Below, in pieces: positions 9,222-17,072 of a stretch of 64,000 nt of DNA. The notes beneath the pieces were generated by a model. It was not told where the DNA came from. It saw nothing but the letters and a program-made list of their open reading frames with translations, and did no database searches. Position 1 is the stretch's first letter. Every line of letters starts with the position of its first letter. The stretch covers positions 1 to 64,000 of the forward strand of contig CAYRYP010000001.1 of the NCBI GenBank assembly GCA_964428485.1. The letters are read 5' to 3'. The position numbers and the translations under genes are program-made. The stretch comes from CAZPAN01 sp964428485. GTDB taxonomy: Bacteria; Actinomycetota; Coriobacteriia; Coriobacteriales; CADBOM01.

Positions 9222-9900
9222 CGCAGTTCTGATCTCTCCCTCCATCCTCTCAGCCGATTTTATGAACCTTCAGCACGACGTCCAGCTCGTCTCAGATGGT
9301 GGTGCCGATCTCATCCACTTCGACGTCATGGATGGACATTTCGTTCCCAACCTTACGATAGGCGTGCCGTTCGTAAGAGCCATGAAGGCCGTGGTGGATA
9401 CCCCGCTAGATGTGCACCTGATGATCTCTAACCCGGCTGAGCAGATCGACTGGTACCTCGATGCGGGTGCAGATATCGCGACTATCCACATCGAGGCCTG
9501 CGACGGGGCCGACGAGGCCGTTCGGATATGCCGCCACATCCGCGAGCGTGGTGCCAGAGCTGGAATATCCCTAAACCCCGAGACCCCGACATGCTATATC
9601 GAGCCGCTGTTGACTGAGGTTGACATGATACTCGTGATGAGCGTGCACCCGGGCTTCGGGGGGCAGTCGTTCATCGAGTCCTCGCCGGACAAGGTCGCCG
9701 AGATTCGCGGGATGTGCGACCGCGCCGGAGTCTCGCCTACTATCGAGGTGGACGGGGGAATCAACCCTAAGACCGCGCCGCTGGTGGTCCGCGCGGGGGC
9801 AAGTGCCCTCGTGGCCGGAAATGCGGTCTTTGGCGCGGACGACCCGGTGGCCGCGATGCAGCTAATCAGGGAGTCGGCCGAGGCGGCGCTTCGAAGATGA
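9208..9900 (+). CDS. rpe: Ribulose-phosphate 3-epimerase
   Basis: Rpe interconverts ribulose-5-phosphate and xylulose-5-phosphate in the pentose phosphate pathway. The 230-residue TIM barrel has HFDVMDGHFVPNLTIG, the metal-binding segment, near residue 34. MSVHPGFGGQSFI, the flexible phosphate loop, is near residue 142, and EVDGGINPKTAP near residue 175. GGACGGAGG lies 8 bases before the ATG at 9208. A possible upstream start at 9097 would add 37 residues lying inside plsY and is rejected. It overlaps plsY by 14 bases and the next gene by four. Confidence 0.95.
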   Translation: MIRDNAVLISPSILSADFMNLQHDVQLVSDGGADLIHFDVMDGHFVPNLTIGVPFVRAMKAVVDTPLDVHLMISNPAEQIDWYLDAGADIATIHIEACDGADEAVRICRHIRERGARAGISLNPETPTCYIEPLLTEVDMILVMSVHPGFGGQSFIESSPDKVAEIRGMCDRAGVSPTIEVDGGINPKTAPLVVRAGASALVAGNAVFGADDPVAAMQLIRESAEAALRR

Positions 9901-11120
9901 CACTTCGTCCCGAATACCGTTTCGAGCCCACCCGCCCGGCCGAGGGCAGGATCTATCTCGACTGCGGTGCGACGACTCCACTCGCGCCTGAGGTGCTCGA
10001 GGCGATGGCGCCCGCGCTCACCGGCATCTTCGGCAACACCGGAACCCTGTGTGCTGAGGGGATGGCTGCAAGGGATCTGGTTAAGACCGCGAGGCGCGAT
10101 ATCTCCGCTGCGCTCGGCGCTAGGGATCCCCACGAGATCATCCTGTGCTCCGGCGGCACCGAATCTGACAACATGGGCGTAATCGGCATTGCCAGGGCAC
10201 GGAGAGCCTCGATGTCCGGGGCTAAGGGTTGCGGACAGGTGATCTGCTCCTCCTTCGAGCACAAGGCGGTCCTCGAGGCGGCTTCCTCGCTCAAATCCGA
10301 GGGCCACGACGTCTCCTTCCTACCCCCCGATCGTGACGGATTCGTTAGTCCAAAAGCGCTAGACGCCATGATTCGGCCCGACACCCTGGTGGTGAGCGTG
10401 ATGCTCGCTAACAATGAGATAGGGACTATCCAGCCCATAGGCGAGCTGGCAGAGGTCTGCCACTCGCATGGGGTCCCACTGCATGTGGATGCCGTAGCGG
10501 GTCTCGGCAAAATCGACGCTCAACCCGCTGTCCTTGGGGCCGACGCAGTATCCGTCTGCGCCCACAAGATAAACGGCCCTAAGGGTGCGGGTGCCTTGTG
10601 GATATCTAAAAGGACACCCTTTCTGCCTATCGCTCACGGTGGCGGTCAGGAGAAGGGCAAGAGGAGCGGTACTCACGACACAGCCTCAATCCTGGGCTTC
10701 GCGCGTGCCTGCTCGCTCACGTGCGGGGAGGGCCAGCGAGACGAGATCATGAGACTCACCTCGATGCGCGACAGGTTGGTTCGACTCATCACAGATATGG
10801 CCGAGCGTGGTGCGGACGTGCGCCTGGCTGTGGACATCCCCGAGGGAGATGTCGAACGTCACCTCTGCTGCCTCATCCCTGTGCTGGTGGGGGACTGGGA
10901 GTCTGAGGAGCTTCTGAGAAGGCTCGACTCGATGGGTTTCTGCGTCTCCGGGGGTTCTGCCTGCACGGCCTCTCAGGCTGCCACCAGCCATGTGCTGAGG
11001 TCGATCGGGGTAGAGGAGCGTTACGCTCAAGGATACCTGCGTGTGACGCTTGGGAGATACAACGAGATGTCCGACGTAGAGGGTTTCGCGGCGGCTCTCG
11101 AGGAGATACTCGGCCTCTGA
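9897..11120 (+). CDS. Cysteine desulfurase-like PLP enzyme (NifS/IscS family)
   Basis: The 407-residue protein is a class V aminotransferase-fold enzyme of the NifS/IscS type. That group takes sulfur from cysteine for iron-sulfur clusters and thiolated tRNA. The PLP lysine is in CAHKINGPKGAG near residue 223. The catalytic-loop cysteine is in SGGSACTASQ near residue 355, and LCSGGTESDNMG is present near residue 84. In IscS the PLP ring is contacted by a Gln in HVDAAQ. Here the aligned segment is HVDAVAGLGK, with Ala at that place, so activity or specificity may differ (inference). It overlaps rpe by ATGA. No scaffold gene lies beside it; the IscU-like gene is at 38171. Confidence 0.85.
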   Translation: MTLRPEYRFEPTRPAEGRIYLDCGATTPLAPEVLEAMAPALTGIFGNTGTLCAEGMAARDLVKTARRDISAALGARDPHEIILCSGGTESDNMGVIGIARARRASMSGAKGCGQVICSSFEHKAVLEAASSLKSEGHDVSFLPPDRDGFVSPKALDAMIRPDTLVVSVMLANNEIGTIQPIGELAEVCHSHGVPLHVDAVAGLGKIDAQPAVLGADAVSVCAHKINGPKGAGALWISKRTPFLPIAHGGGQEKGKRSGTHDTASILGFARACSLTCGEGQRDEIMRLTSMRDRLVRLITDMAERGADVRLAVDIPEGDVERHLCCLIPVLVGDWESEELLRRLDSMGFCVSGGSACTASQAATSHVLRSIGVEERYAQGYLRVTLGRYNEMSDVEGFAAALEEILGL

Positions 11121-11172
11121 TGCAGGCGAAAAGCTCCCCTGTCTTATCCTTTCATCAACTGGAGGTTTCACT

Positions 11173-12021
11173 ATGGGCGGCGTAAACGGCATATTTGAGA
11201 CGGTCGAACTTGTCGACTGCCACACCCACACCGTCCGCTCGGGGCACGGGGAGGGCACCGTCGAGGAGCTCGTAGCCGCCGCCGAGCGTGCGGGCATCAC
11301 CACCCTTGCCGTGACGGAGCACATGCCGCTTCCCGAGAGTGTCGATCCCGATCACGGGTTCAGCATGCCCGCCTGTGAGCTAGGTGACTACCTCTCAGAG
11401 ATCGCCACAGCTGCCAAGAGACACCCCGCGCTCGAGGTCGTGCCTGGCTTCGAAGCTGATTGGCGCCCGGGTTGCGAGGACTTCCTCATCTCGATGATGC
11501 AGGGTGCCAAGGTGGTCCTTGGGTCGGTGCACATGCTCGCCGACGGATGGTGCTTCGACGATCCCTCGCAACGCGACGGTTGGTCGGTCAGGGGAAACGA
11601 CAAGGTCTGGGCGGAGTACTTCGAGCTATGGATGAGCATGTGCGAAAGCAGGGTGCCCTTCACGACGATGGCCCACCCAGATCTCCCCAAGAAGTTCGGA
11701 ATGTCCTGTATGCCCTCTCCTTCCTTCGATCTGCAAGGCAGATACCGGGAGGCTGCTTCTTTGGCTGCAGAGAGAGATGTGCTTGTTGAGGTCAACACCT
11801 CCGGCTGGCGTAAGGATGTTGCAGAGCAGTACCCCAGCCTCGACTATCTGAGGTGCTTTCATCGCGCGGGCGTAGGGTGTACGGTCGGATCCGATGCTCA
11901 CAGCCCTACCGAGGTGGGGGTCGGTATCCATGATGCCTACGTTGTGATGGCAGAGGCTGGGTACGATCGGGTCACCGTGATAGGATCTGATGGCGACAGG
12001 CGCGAGATCCCGCTTGCATGA
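11173..12021 (+). CDS. PHP-domain histidinol-phosphatase (HisJ/HisK type)
   Basis: The 282-residue protein is a polymerase-and-histidinol-phosphatase (PHP) superfamily hydrolase. Metal-binding motifs are visible: DCHTHTVRSGHG near residue 14, TEHMPLP near residue 48, GFEADW near residue 90, GSVHML near residue 118, AHPDL near residue 163, and GSDAHSPTEVG near residue 238. This set and the length fit HisJ-type histidinol phosphatases. No other histidinol-phosphatase gene is present in or near the his operon at 44-53 kb, so this gene may supply that step (inference). GGAGG precedes the start by several bases. The 52 bases after the previous gene hold no clear terminator. Confidence 0.82.
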   Translation: MGGVNGIFETVELVDCHTHTVRSGHGEGTVEELVAAAERAGITTLAVTEHMPLPESVDPDHGFSMPACELGDYLSEIATAAKRHPALEVVPGFEADWRPGCEDFLISMMQGAKVVLGSVHMLADGWCFDDPSQRDGWSVRGNDKVWAEYFELWMSMCESRVPFTTMAHPDLPKKFGMSCMPSPSFDLQGRYREAASLAAERDVLVEVNTSGWRKDVAEQYPSLDYLRCFHRAGVGCTVGSDAHSPTEVGVGIHDAYVVMAEAGYDRVTVIGSDGDRREIPLA

Positions 12022-12054
12022 GCGGCAGGGCCGAGACCCGTCAGACAGGAGGCC

Positions 12055-13023
12055 ATGATGGATGGAGCCGATTTCAGCAGGTTCGGCAGCCCCGCCGAGG
12101 ACGATGCGATGATCGAGCAGGATGAGATCGACCCTGAAAACCAGCTCACTAAGGGTGCCAGCTCAAAGGTTTCTGCGATCATACCTGGCGTGCCGGAGGG
12201 CACCCACGGTGCCACCGTAGGCGAGTTGGTCGACTACCTCTTTAGTTGCTTCCCGGAGCAGTACTGCGAGCCATGGGACAGATGCGGTCTGTTGGTGGGG
12301 AACTCAACCGCTCCCGTCCACGGCGTCGCCATAGCTCTCGACCCCTGGGTTACCACGATACACAGGGCCGCTGATGCCGGGTGCAACGTGCTTCTCACCC
12401 ATCATCCTGCCTACCTCGATGCCCCCGACAGGTTGGTTGACAGGCAGACCGGTGGGGGAGACCCAGCTGCCAGGGCTATTGCGGCTATCGAGCGCGGCGT
12501 TAGCCTCGTCGCGATGCACACCAACCTCGATAGATCTCCGCTGGCCATCCAGGTCCTCCTCTCCGAGTACGGTCTGGACCACGAGGGCGAGATGATGCCC
12601 TCTCACGAAGGCCTTCCGGGTTTCGGATGTCTGGGCACGCCACCTAGGTCGAAAGGGGAGATGACGCTCTCCGACCTTGCCGAGAGATGCATCGATGCGG
12701 ATGGGAGGCGGCCGCGCGTCTGGGGGGATCCTGATCTGGTGCTAGGTACCGTGGCGATTGCCAACGGGTCGAGTTCGTCACTTATGAGTGCTATAGTTGG
12801 TTCAGGGGCAGACTGTGTGATCACAGGAGAGATGTCCTATCACGCAGCCTGCGAACTCGTATCGTTTGGCATCGGTCTCATCGAACTTGGGCACGACGTA
12901 TCGGAGCGTCCGCTTCTTGAGTGCCTCCGCGAGACGGTCGAGTCCAATCCCGCATTCGCCTTCAATGTAAGAATGATGGATCCCGGTATCGGCTGGTGGC
13001 AGCCGAGGATGGAGGAACGATGA
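12055..13023 (+). CDS. Nif3/YbgI-family dinuclear metal protein
   Basis: The 322-residue product matches the Nif3-like (YbgI, YqfO) family, whose members bind two metal ions and whose biochemical role is debated. LLTHHPAYLD, MHTNLDRSP and the C-terminal GEMSYHAA and ELGHDVSERP supply the expected His, Asp and Glu ligands. About 50 N-terminal residues rich in Asp and Glu precede the domain and look disordered. The large central PII-like insertion of some family members is absent. CAGGAGG precedes two adjacent ATGs at 12055 and 12058. The stop overlaps the next start (ATGA), and linkage to the zinc-ribbon coiled-coil gene is common in bacteria. Confidence 0.88.
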   Translation: MMDGADFSRFGSPAEDDAMIEQDEIDPENQLTKGASSKVSAIIPGVPEGTHGATVGELVDYLFSCFPEQYCEPWDRCGLLVGNSTAPVHGVAIALDPWVTTIHRAADAGCNVLLTHHPAYLDAPDRLVDRQTGGGDPAARAIAAIERGVSLVAMHTNLDRSPLAIQVLLSEYGLDHEGEMMPSHEGLPGFGCLGTPPRSKGEMTLSDLAERCIDADGRRPRVWGDPDLVLGTVAIANGSSSSLMSAIVGSGADCVITGEMSYHAACELVSFGIGLIELGHDVSERPLLECLRETVESNPAFAFNVRMMDPGIGWWQPRMEER

Positions 13024-13730
13024 GCGACGCGCAGGATCTCGTCAGACTTCAGGGGATGGACCTAGAAGCGATGAGACTACGTAAGCGGCTGGAGGAGATG
13101 CCCCAGCTCGAGGCGCATCGCAAGGTCGTGGCGAACATCGAGGAGGTCCAGGAGAAGTCCAGGCAGATCTCCGCTATGAGATCGGATAGCGAGGTGCAGC
13201 TACATAAGCTCGCCGATGAGGACCAGGAGCTTCTCGAGCAGGCCGCCAAGCTCGAGAAGGAGATCCAGGAGACCACCGACTTCCGCTCGATCAACCACCG
13301 CACCCGCGAGCTCGAGAGCATCGCCAAGAGGCGCAACAAGGTCGATTTCGAGATGGGCAAACTCACCGAGCGCGTGGATAAGATCTCGGCCGTCGAGGAC
13401 CAGATCAATGAGACGATGTCCAAGCTCGACTCGCAAAGGACTAAGCTCGAGGACGAGATCACTGCAGCGCGCGACGAGGCCACCAAGAAGATGGGGGAGC
13501 TGCGCGCGGAGTGCGCGGAGATCTCCTCCAAGATCGACCGCGAACTGCTAGAGAGGTACGAGCATCTGAAGAAGACGAAGAACGGCATTGCGGTAGGCAT
13601 CCTACAGGGCGAGCACTGCTCTGCCTGCCGTGTGGAGTTTCCGGAGGGCAAGCTGCTGAAGCTGCTGAACGGCCCGGAGATAGCGGACTGTCCGCAGTGC
13701 CACAGGATCCTGGTGGTCGAAAAGGACTGA
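13020..13730 (+). CDS. Coiled-coil protein with C-terminal C4 zinc ribbon (DUF164 type)
   Basis: The 236-residue protein is almost entirely helical. Long Glu/Lys/Arg-rich heptad repeats run from residue 10 to about 195 and suggest a coiled-coil hairpin. A zinc ribbon CSACRVEF...CPQCHRI ends the protein. It belongs to the family annotated as C4-type zinc-ribbon or DUF164 proteins, sometimes called nucleic-acid binding; no function is established. The start at 13020 overlaps the Nif3-like stop by ATGA. An upstream in-frame start at 12921 lies inside that gene. An RNase H-containing gene follows four bases later, a neighbourhood seen elsewhere. Confidence 0.87.
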   Translation: MSDAQDLVRLQGMDLEAMRLRKRLEEMPQLEAHRKVVANIEEVQEKSRQISAMRSDSEVQLHKLADEDQELLEQAAKLEKEIQETTDFRSINHRTRELESIAKRRNKVDFEMGKLTERVDKISAVEDQINETMSKLDSQRTKLEDEITAARDEATKKMGELRAECAEISSKIDRELLERYEHLKKTKNGIAVGILQGEHCSACRVEFPEGKLLKLLNGPEIADCPQCHRILVVEKD

Positions 13731-13733
13731 CCA

Positions 13734-15554
13734 GTGGCAAACGGCGATATCTACACAATGCACACCGATGGTGGAAGCCGCGGGAACCCCGGACCCTCTG
13801 CCATCGGCTTCTCGATAACTCTTAACGGTGAGGCTGTCTGCGAGGGCGGATGGCCCACAGGTGAGGGAACTAACAATGAGGCGGAGTATCGGGCCATCAT
13901 CTGGGGGCTTAACAACGCGCTGGCCTACGGGGTGTCCAAGCTACACGCAATAGCCGACAGCGAGCTTCTGGTGAAGCAGGTCAATGGCCAGTACAGGGTC
14001 AAAAACGACAGGCTCAAAACATTGCACGCCGAAGTACTCGATCTCGTATCAAGGTTCGAGCACTTCGAGTTGGAGCATGCACTCAGGCATCTCAATAAAC
14101 GCCCGGACGAGCTCGTCAATGAGGCGCTTGACACCGGCGAGCCGGTTGGGAGCTGGATGGTACCCTTCGTCGGGGCGGCTCAGGGCAGACTCTTCGGCGA
14201 AGATGTCCTAGGTGCACCGCGCGAAGCCGGGGAGCCAGTAGATACTGCCGAGACCTTCTCGGCGCCTGCTGCGGATCCCGATGATGACACGGACAAAAAC
14301 GCCACCGTCTCGGATTACGTTCCTACCAGATCCTTCCAACCTGTCGAGCAGACAATCCTTGTGGGGGTCACAGGTTGCATTGCGGCATACAAGTCCTGCG
14401 AGATCGTGAGATCACTGCAGAAGTCTGGATACAGGGTCAAGGTCGTCATGACGGAGAACGCCACCCGCTTCGTGGGTCCGACGACATTCCGTGCGCTCAC
14501 ACGCGAGCCGGTGGCGGTCGGTCTCTTCGATTCCGCCGCCGATCCCATCCATCACATATCCCTCGCCAAGGAGGCCGACCTTATGCTCGTGGCGCCAGCC
14601 ACGGCCAACGTGATTGTGAAGCTGGCCAGCGGGATCGCAGACGACCTGCTTACCACGACGGCGCTGGCGATCACATCACCACTCGTCGTTGCTCCAGCAA
14701 TGAACACCGCTATGTGGGAGAACCCCAGGGTGCAGGAGGCCATCGGAAGCCTGCGCAGAAACGGCGTCGTGGTGGTAGATCCAGCCAGCGGCTACCTCAG
14801 CTGCGGGGACACCGGTGCGGGCAAGCTTGCCGAGGTCGAAGACATTGTCGACGCTGCCATCCGCTCGCTTCCTGCGACAGGGCCGCTCTCTGGCAAAAGA
14901 ATCCTCGTCACCAGTGGCCCCACCTTCGAACCTATTGATCCGGTGCGCTACATCGGCAACCGATCGAGCGGCCTTACCGGTACGCTGATAGCGCAGCGCG
15001 CAGCGTGTCTCGGCGCACAGGTGACGCTGGTCACCGGCCCCGTCTCGCTTCGCGACCCCGTCGGCGTGGACACGGTGCACGTATTGACCGCTGAGGAGAT
15101 GCTGGGCGCAGCGAGAACTGCCTTCGAGCACTGTGACGCCGCCGTCTTCTGCGCCGCCGTTGCCGATTTCCGCCCGGAGTCGGTCTGTGCAGAGAAGATC
15201 AAGAAAGACTCGCTCGGAGCGAGCTCTGATGCAGGTGGGCGCTCACTCTCACTCGACCTGGTCGAGAACCCCGATGTACTGGCGACGCTGGCCTCCAGTA
15301 AGGGAGACAGATTCGTGGTGGGGTTCGCCGCCGAAACCGACCTTGTGCTTGCGAACGCATCGGACAAGCTCATGCGCAAGAACGCCGATCTCATAGTCGC
15401 AAACGACGTCTCCGATCCGTCCCTTGGATTTGGGACGACTCACAACCGCATCTGGTTGGTCGATCGTGGTGGGATCAGAGACACGGGTCTCATCTCCAAG
15501 GAGGAAGAGGCGGAGATCGTGGTGAACGAGATCGCCAGCGCGATATCTGGATAG
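13734..15554 (+). CDS. coaBC: RNase HI domain fused to CoaBC
   Basis: This single 606-residue frame joins two unrelated enzymes. Residues 1-130 are a type 1 RNase H with the acidic set Asp12 (DGGSRGNPGP), Glu51 (TNNEAEY), Asp75 (ADSELLVK) and Asp125 (RPDELVN). An acidic linker of about 75 residues follows. CoaC begins near 207 (VGVTGCIAAYK), with the catalytic His in HISLAKEADL, PATAN, APAMNTAMW and the Cys of GYLSCGDTG. CoaB begins near 388 (KRILVTSGPTFEPIDPVRYI), with Lys in EKIKK. CoaBC makes phosphopantothenoylcysteine and decarboxylates it to phosphopantetheine for coenzyme A. The GTG at 13734 has AAAGGA upstream. All catalytic residues I could check are intact. Confidence 0.92.
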   Translation: MANGDIYTMHTDGGSRGNPGPSAIGFSITLNGEAVCEGGWPTGEGTNNEAEYRAIIWGLNNALAYGVSKLHAIADSELLVKQVNGQYRVKNDRLKTLHAEVLDLVSRFEHFELEHALRHLNKRPDELVNEALDTGEPVGSWMVPFVGAAQGRLFGEDVLGAPREAGEPVDTAETFSAPAADPDDDTDKNATVSDYVPTRSFQPVEQTILVGVTGCIAAYKSCEIVRSLQKSGYRVKVVMTENATRFVGPTTFRALTREPVAVGLFDSAADPIHHISLAKEADLMLVAPATANVIVKLASGIADDLLTTTALAITSPLVVAPAMNTAMWENPRVQEAIGSLRRNGVVVVDPASGYLSCGDTGAGKLAEVEDIVDAAIRSLPATGPLSGKRILVTSGPTFEPIDPVRYIGNRSSGLTGTLIAQRAACLGAQVTLVTGPVSLRDPVGVDTVHVLTAEEMLGAARTAFEHCDAAVFCAAVADFRPESVCAEKIKKDSLGASSDAGGRSLSLDLVENPDVLATLASSKGDRFVVGFAAETDLVLANASDKLMRKNADLIVANDVSDPSLGFGTTHNRIWLVDRGGIRDTGLISKEEEAEIVVNEIASAISG

Positions 15555-15560
15555 CCAGCG

Positions 15561-15660
15561 NNNNNNNNNNNNNNNNNNNNNNNNNNNNNNNNNNNNNNNN
15601 NNNNNNNNNNNNNNNNNNNNNNNNNNNNNNNNNNNNNNNNNNNNNNNNNNNNNNNNNNNN
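15561..15660. other. Assembly gap (100 N)
   Basis: Exactly 100 undetermined bases, the usual placeholder for a scaffold gap of unknown true length. It follows the coaBC stop by six bases. The frame that ends at 15724 must begin inside it or in the missing sequence. Confidence 0.99.
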
Positions 15661-15724
15661 CGGAAACGGCTACGTGATGGACGACTACATCCTCAGAGTG
15701 GATTGCCCCATCGACGTCAGGTAG
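15661..15724 (+). CDS. C-terminal fragment of an unidentified protein
   Basis: Immediately after the gap an open frame reads GNGYVMDDYILRVDCPIDVR and stops with TAG at 15722-15724. A good ribosome site (GGGAGG) for the next gene overlaps or follows the stop, so this looks like the end of a real gene in the same operon. Twenty residues are too few to name a family. Its start lies in the gap. Confidence 0.5.
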
Positions 15725-15736
15725 GGAGGTGCCCGT

Positions 15737-16129
15737 ATGGAGTCGACTAGAACCTCGAACTCGACGCCGACGCTTCCTAAGATAAGCATCGGAGCCCTCT
15801 TGATGCCCTGCGTCTGGGGTCCCGCGCACGGTTACTGGATTACGATCCTCTACTATCCGCTGATGATCTTTGTGGACTCGGCTATCAGATCGGCTGTGGA
15901 CGAAGGCGGGATTGCGATCGCGATCTCGGCGGTCATGGTCGCGGTCACCGTTGCCGTGACGGTGTTCTTCGCCAAAACCGCAGGGCCGCACGCATACGCC
16001 CGGGTCGCGGATAGGGTTCCTATTGAGGTCTACGTGAGGCGTGAGAGGATATGGGCCGTCGTCTCAGCCCTGCTTCTGGTGGCCGCCCTTACGCTCGCAA
16101 CGGTTTACAACCTCTACTGGCGCTTCTAG
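15737..16129 (+). CDS. Small membrane protein, unknown function
   Basis: The 130-residue product has about three hydrophobic segments: near 17-45 (ending ILYYPLMIFV), 60-80 (AIAISAVMVAVTVAVTVFF) and 107-127 (VVSALLLVAALTLATVYNLYW). A cytosol-like basic stretch (RVADRVPIEVYVRRER) lies between the last two. GGGAGG precedes the ATG. I do not recognise the family. It lies between the gap-truncated gene and the convergent nth gene. Confidence 0.65.
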   Translation: MESTRTSNSTPTLPKISIGALLMPCVWGPAHGYWITILYYPLMIFVDSAIRSAVDEGGIAIAISAVMVAVTVAVTVFFAKTAGPHAYARVADRVPIEVYVRRERIWAVVSALLLVAALTLATVYNLYWRF

Positions 16130-16183
16130 CCACTTTTTCGACCCAAACCAAGATGTAGTAGCCAGCTCGATCGGAGCAGATGC

Positions 16184-16840
16184 TCAGAGCCTTCCTGCAC
16201 TCGGGCAGATATCGGCTAGGAAGCACTCCTGGCACCTGGGTCTTCTCGAGTCGCAGATCTCGCGCCCCAGGGCGATCCACCTCCTGTTGACGTTGGTCCA
16301 CTCTTCCTTGGGGATAATGGCAAGGAGATCCTGCTCCACCTTAGAGGGATCCTCGCTCTTCGAGAAACCCAGCCTTCTGGCGATACGTCCAACGTGGGTG
16401 TCCACTGCGATCCCATCGGCTATCCCGAAGGCGTCGTTGAGAACCACGTTGGCGGTTTTCCTACCAACACCGGGCAGCTCTTGCAACTCCTCGAGAGTTT
16501 GGGGGACCGCACCCCCGAACCTCTCTAGCAATGTGCGAGCGCACTCCACACACCGTTTGGCCTTGGTCTTGTAGAAGCCCAGGGAATGTATGACCTCCTG
16601 CACCTCGTCCACGTCGGCTGAGGCCAGCTCCTCGGGTCCCGGCCATCTGGAGAAGAGCTCAGGTGTGACTCTGTTGACCGCCTTGTCGGTGGTCTGGGCG
16701 GACAGAAGCACCGCGATCACGAGCTGGAATGGGGAGTCGAAGTTGAGGTACCCACCCTTCCCGGGATAGTGCTCCTCCATGCGCCTGCACACCTCCAGCG
16801 CTCTCTCTGCGCGCCTGGCCCTCGACTCTCTCCCCGCCAT
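16184..16840 (-). CDS. nth: Endonuclease III
   Basis: Nth is a DNA glycosylase/AP lyase that removes oxidised pyrimidines. The 218-residue protein shows LLSAQTTDKAVN, the helix-hairpin-helix LPGVGRKTANVVLNDAFG with the catalytic Lys, and VDTHVGR with the catalytic Asp. A [4Fe-4S] loop C-x6-C-x2-C-x5-C (CDSRRPRCQECF...C) ends the protein. The ATG at 16840 is chosen because GGAGG stands about five bases before it on the minus strand; an open frame continues to 17197 but would run under mfd. The gene is divergent from mfd, pairing two DNA repair genes. Confidence 0.95.
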   Translation of the reverse strand: MAGRESRARRAERALEVCRRMEEHYPGKGGYLNFDSPFQLVIAVLLSAQTTDKAVNRVTPELFSRWPGPEELASADVDEVQEVIHSLGFYKTKAKRCVECARTLLERFGGAVPQTLEELQELPGVGRKTANVVLNDAFGIADGIAVDTHVGRIARRLGFSKSEDPSKVEQDLLAIIPKEEWTNVNRRWIALGREICDSRRPRCQECFLADICPSAGRL

Positions 16841-17072
16841 GTTTTCCTCCATCTCCGATGTTCCAACCTGGCATACCCCACGAATTTCCGGTTGCTGGCA
16901 GAACGCACTGGGCGAGTCGGGTCCGTCTGCCGCGCCTTGCCGCCTAACGCATCGTATCACCGTGTCGTATTGCGAAATGGGTGGAACAATGGGGAAGGGA
17001 CTCCGGAAGCGCCATGTGCCCGGCGGCTCCAGCTTACAACTAGACGCGCAACCTGAAAGGTACGCACGAAAT

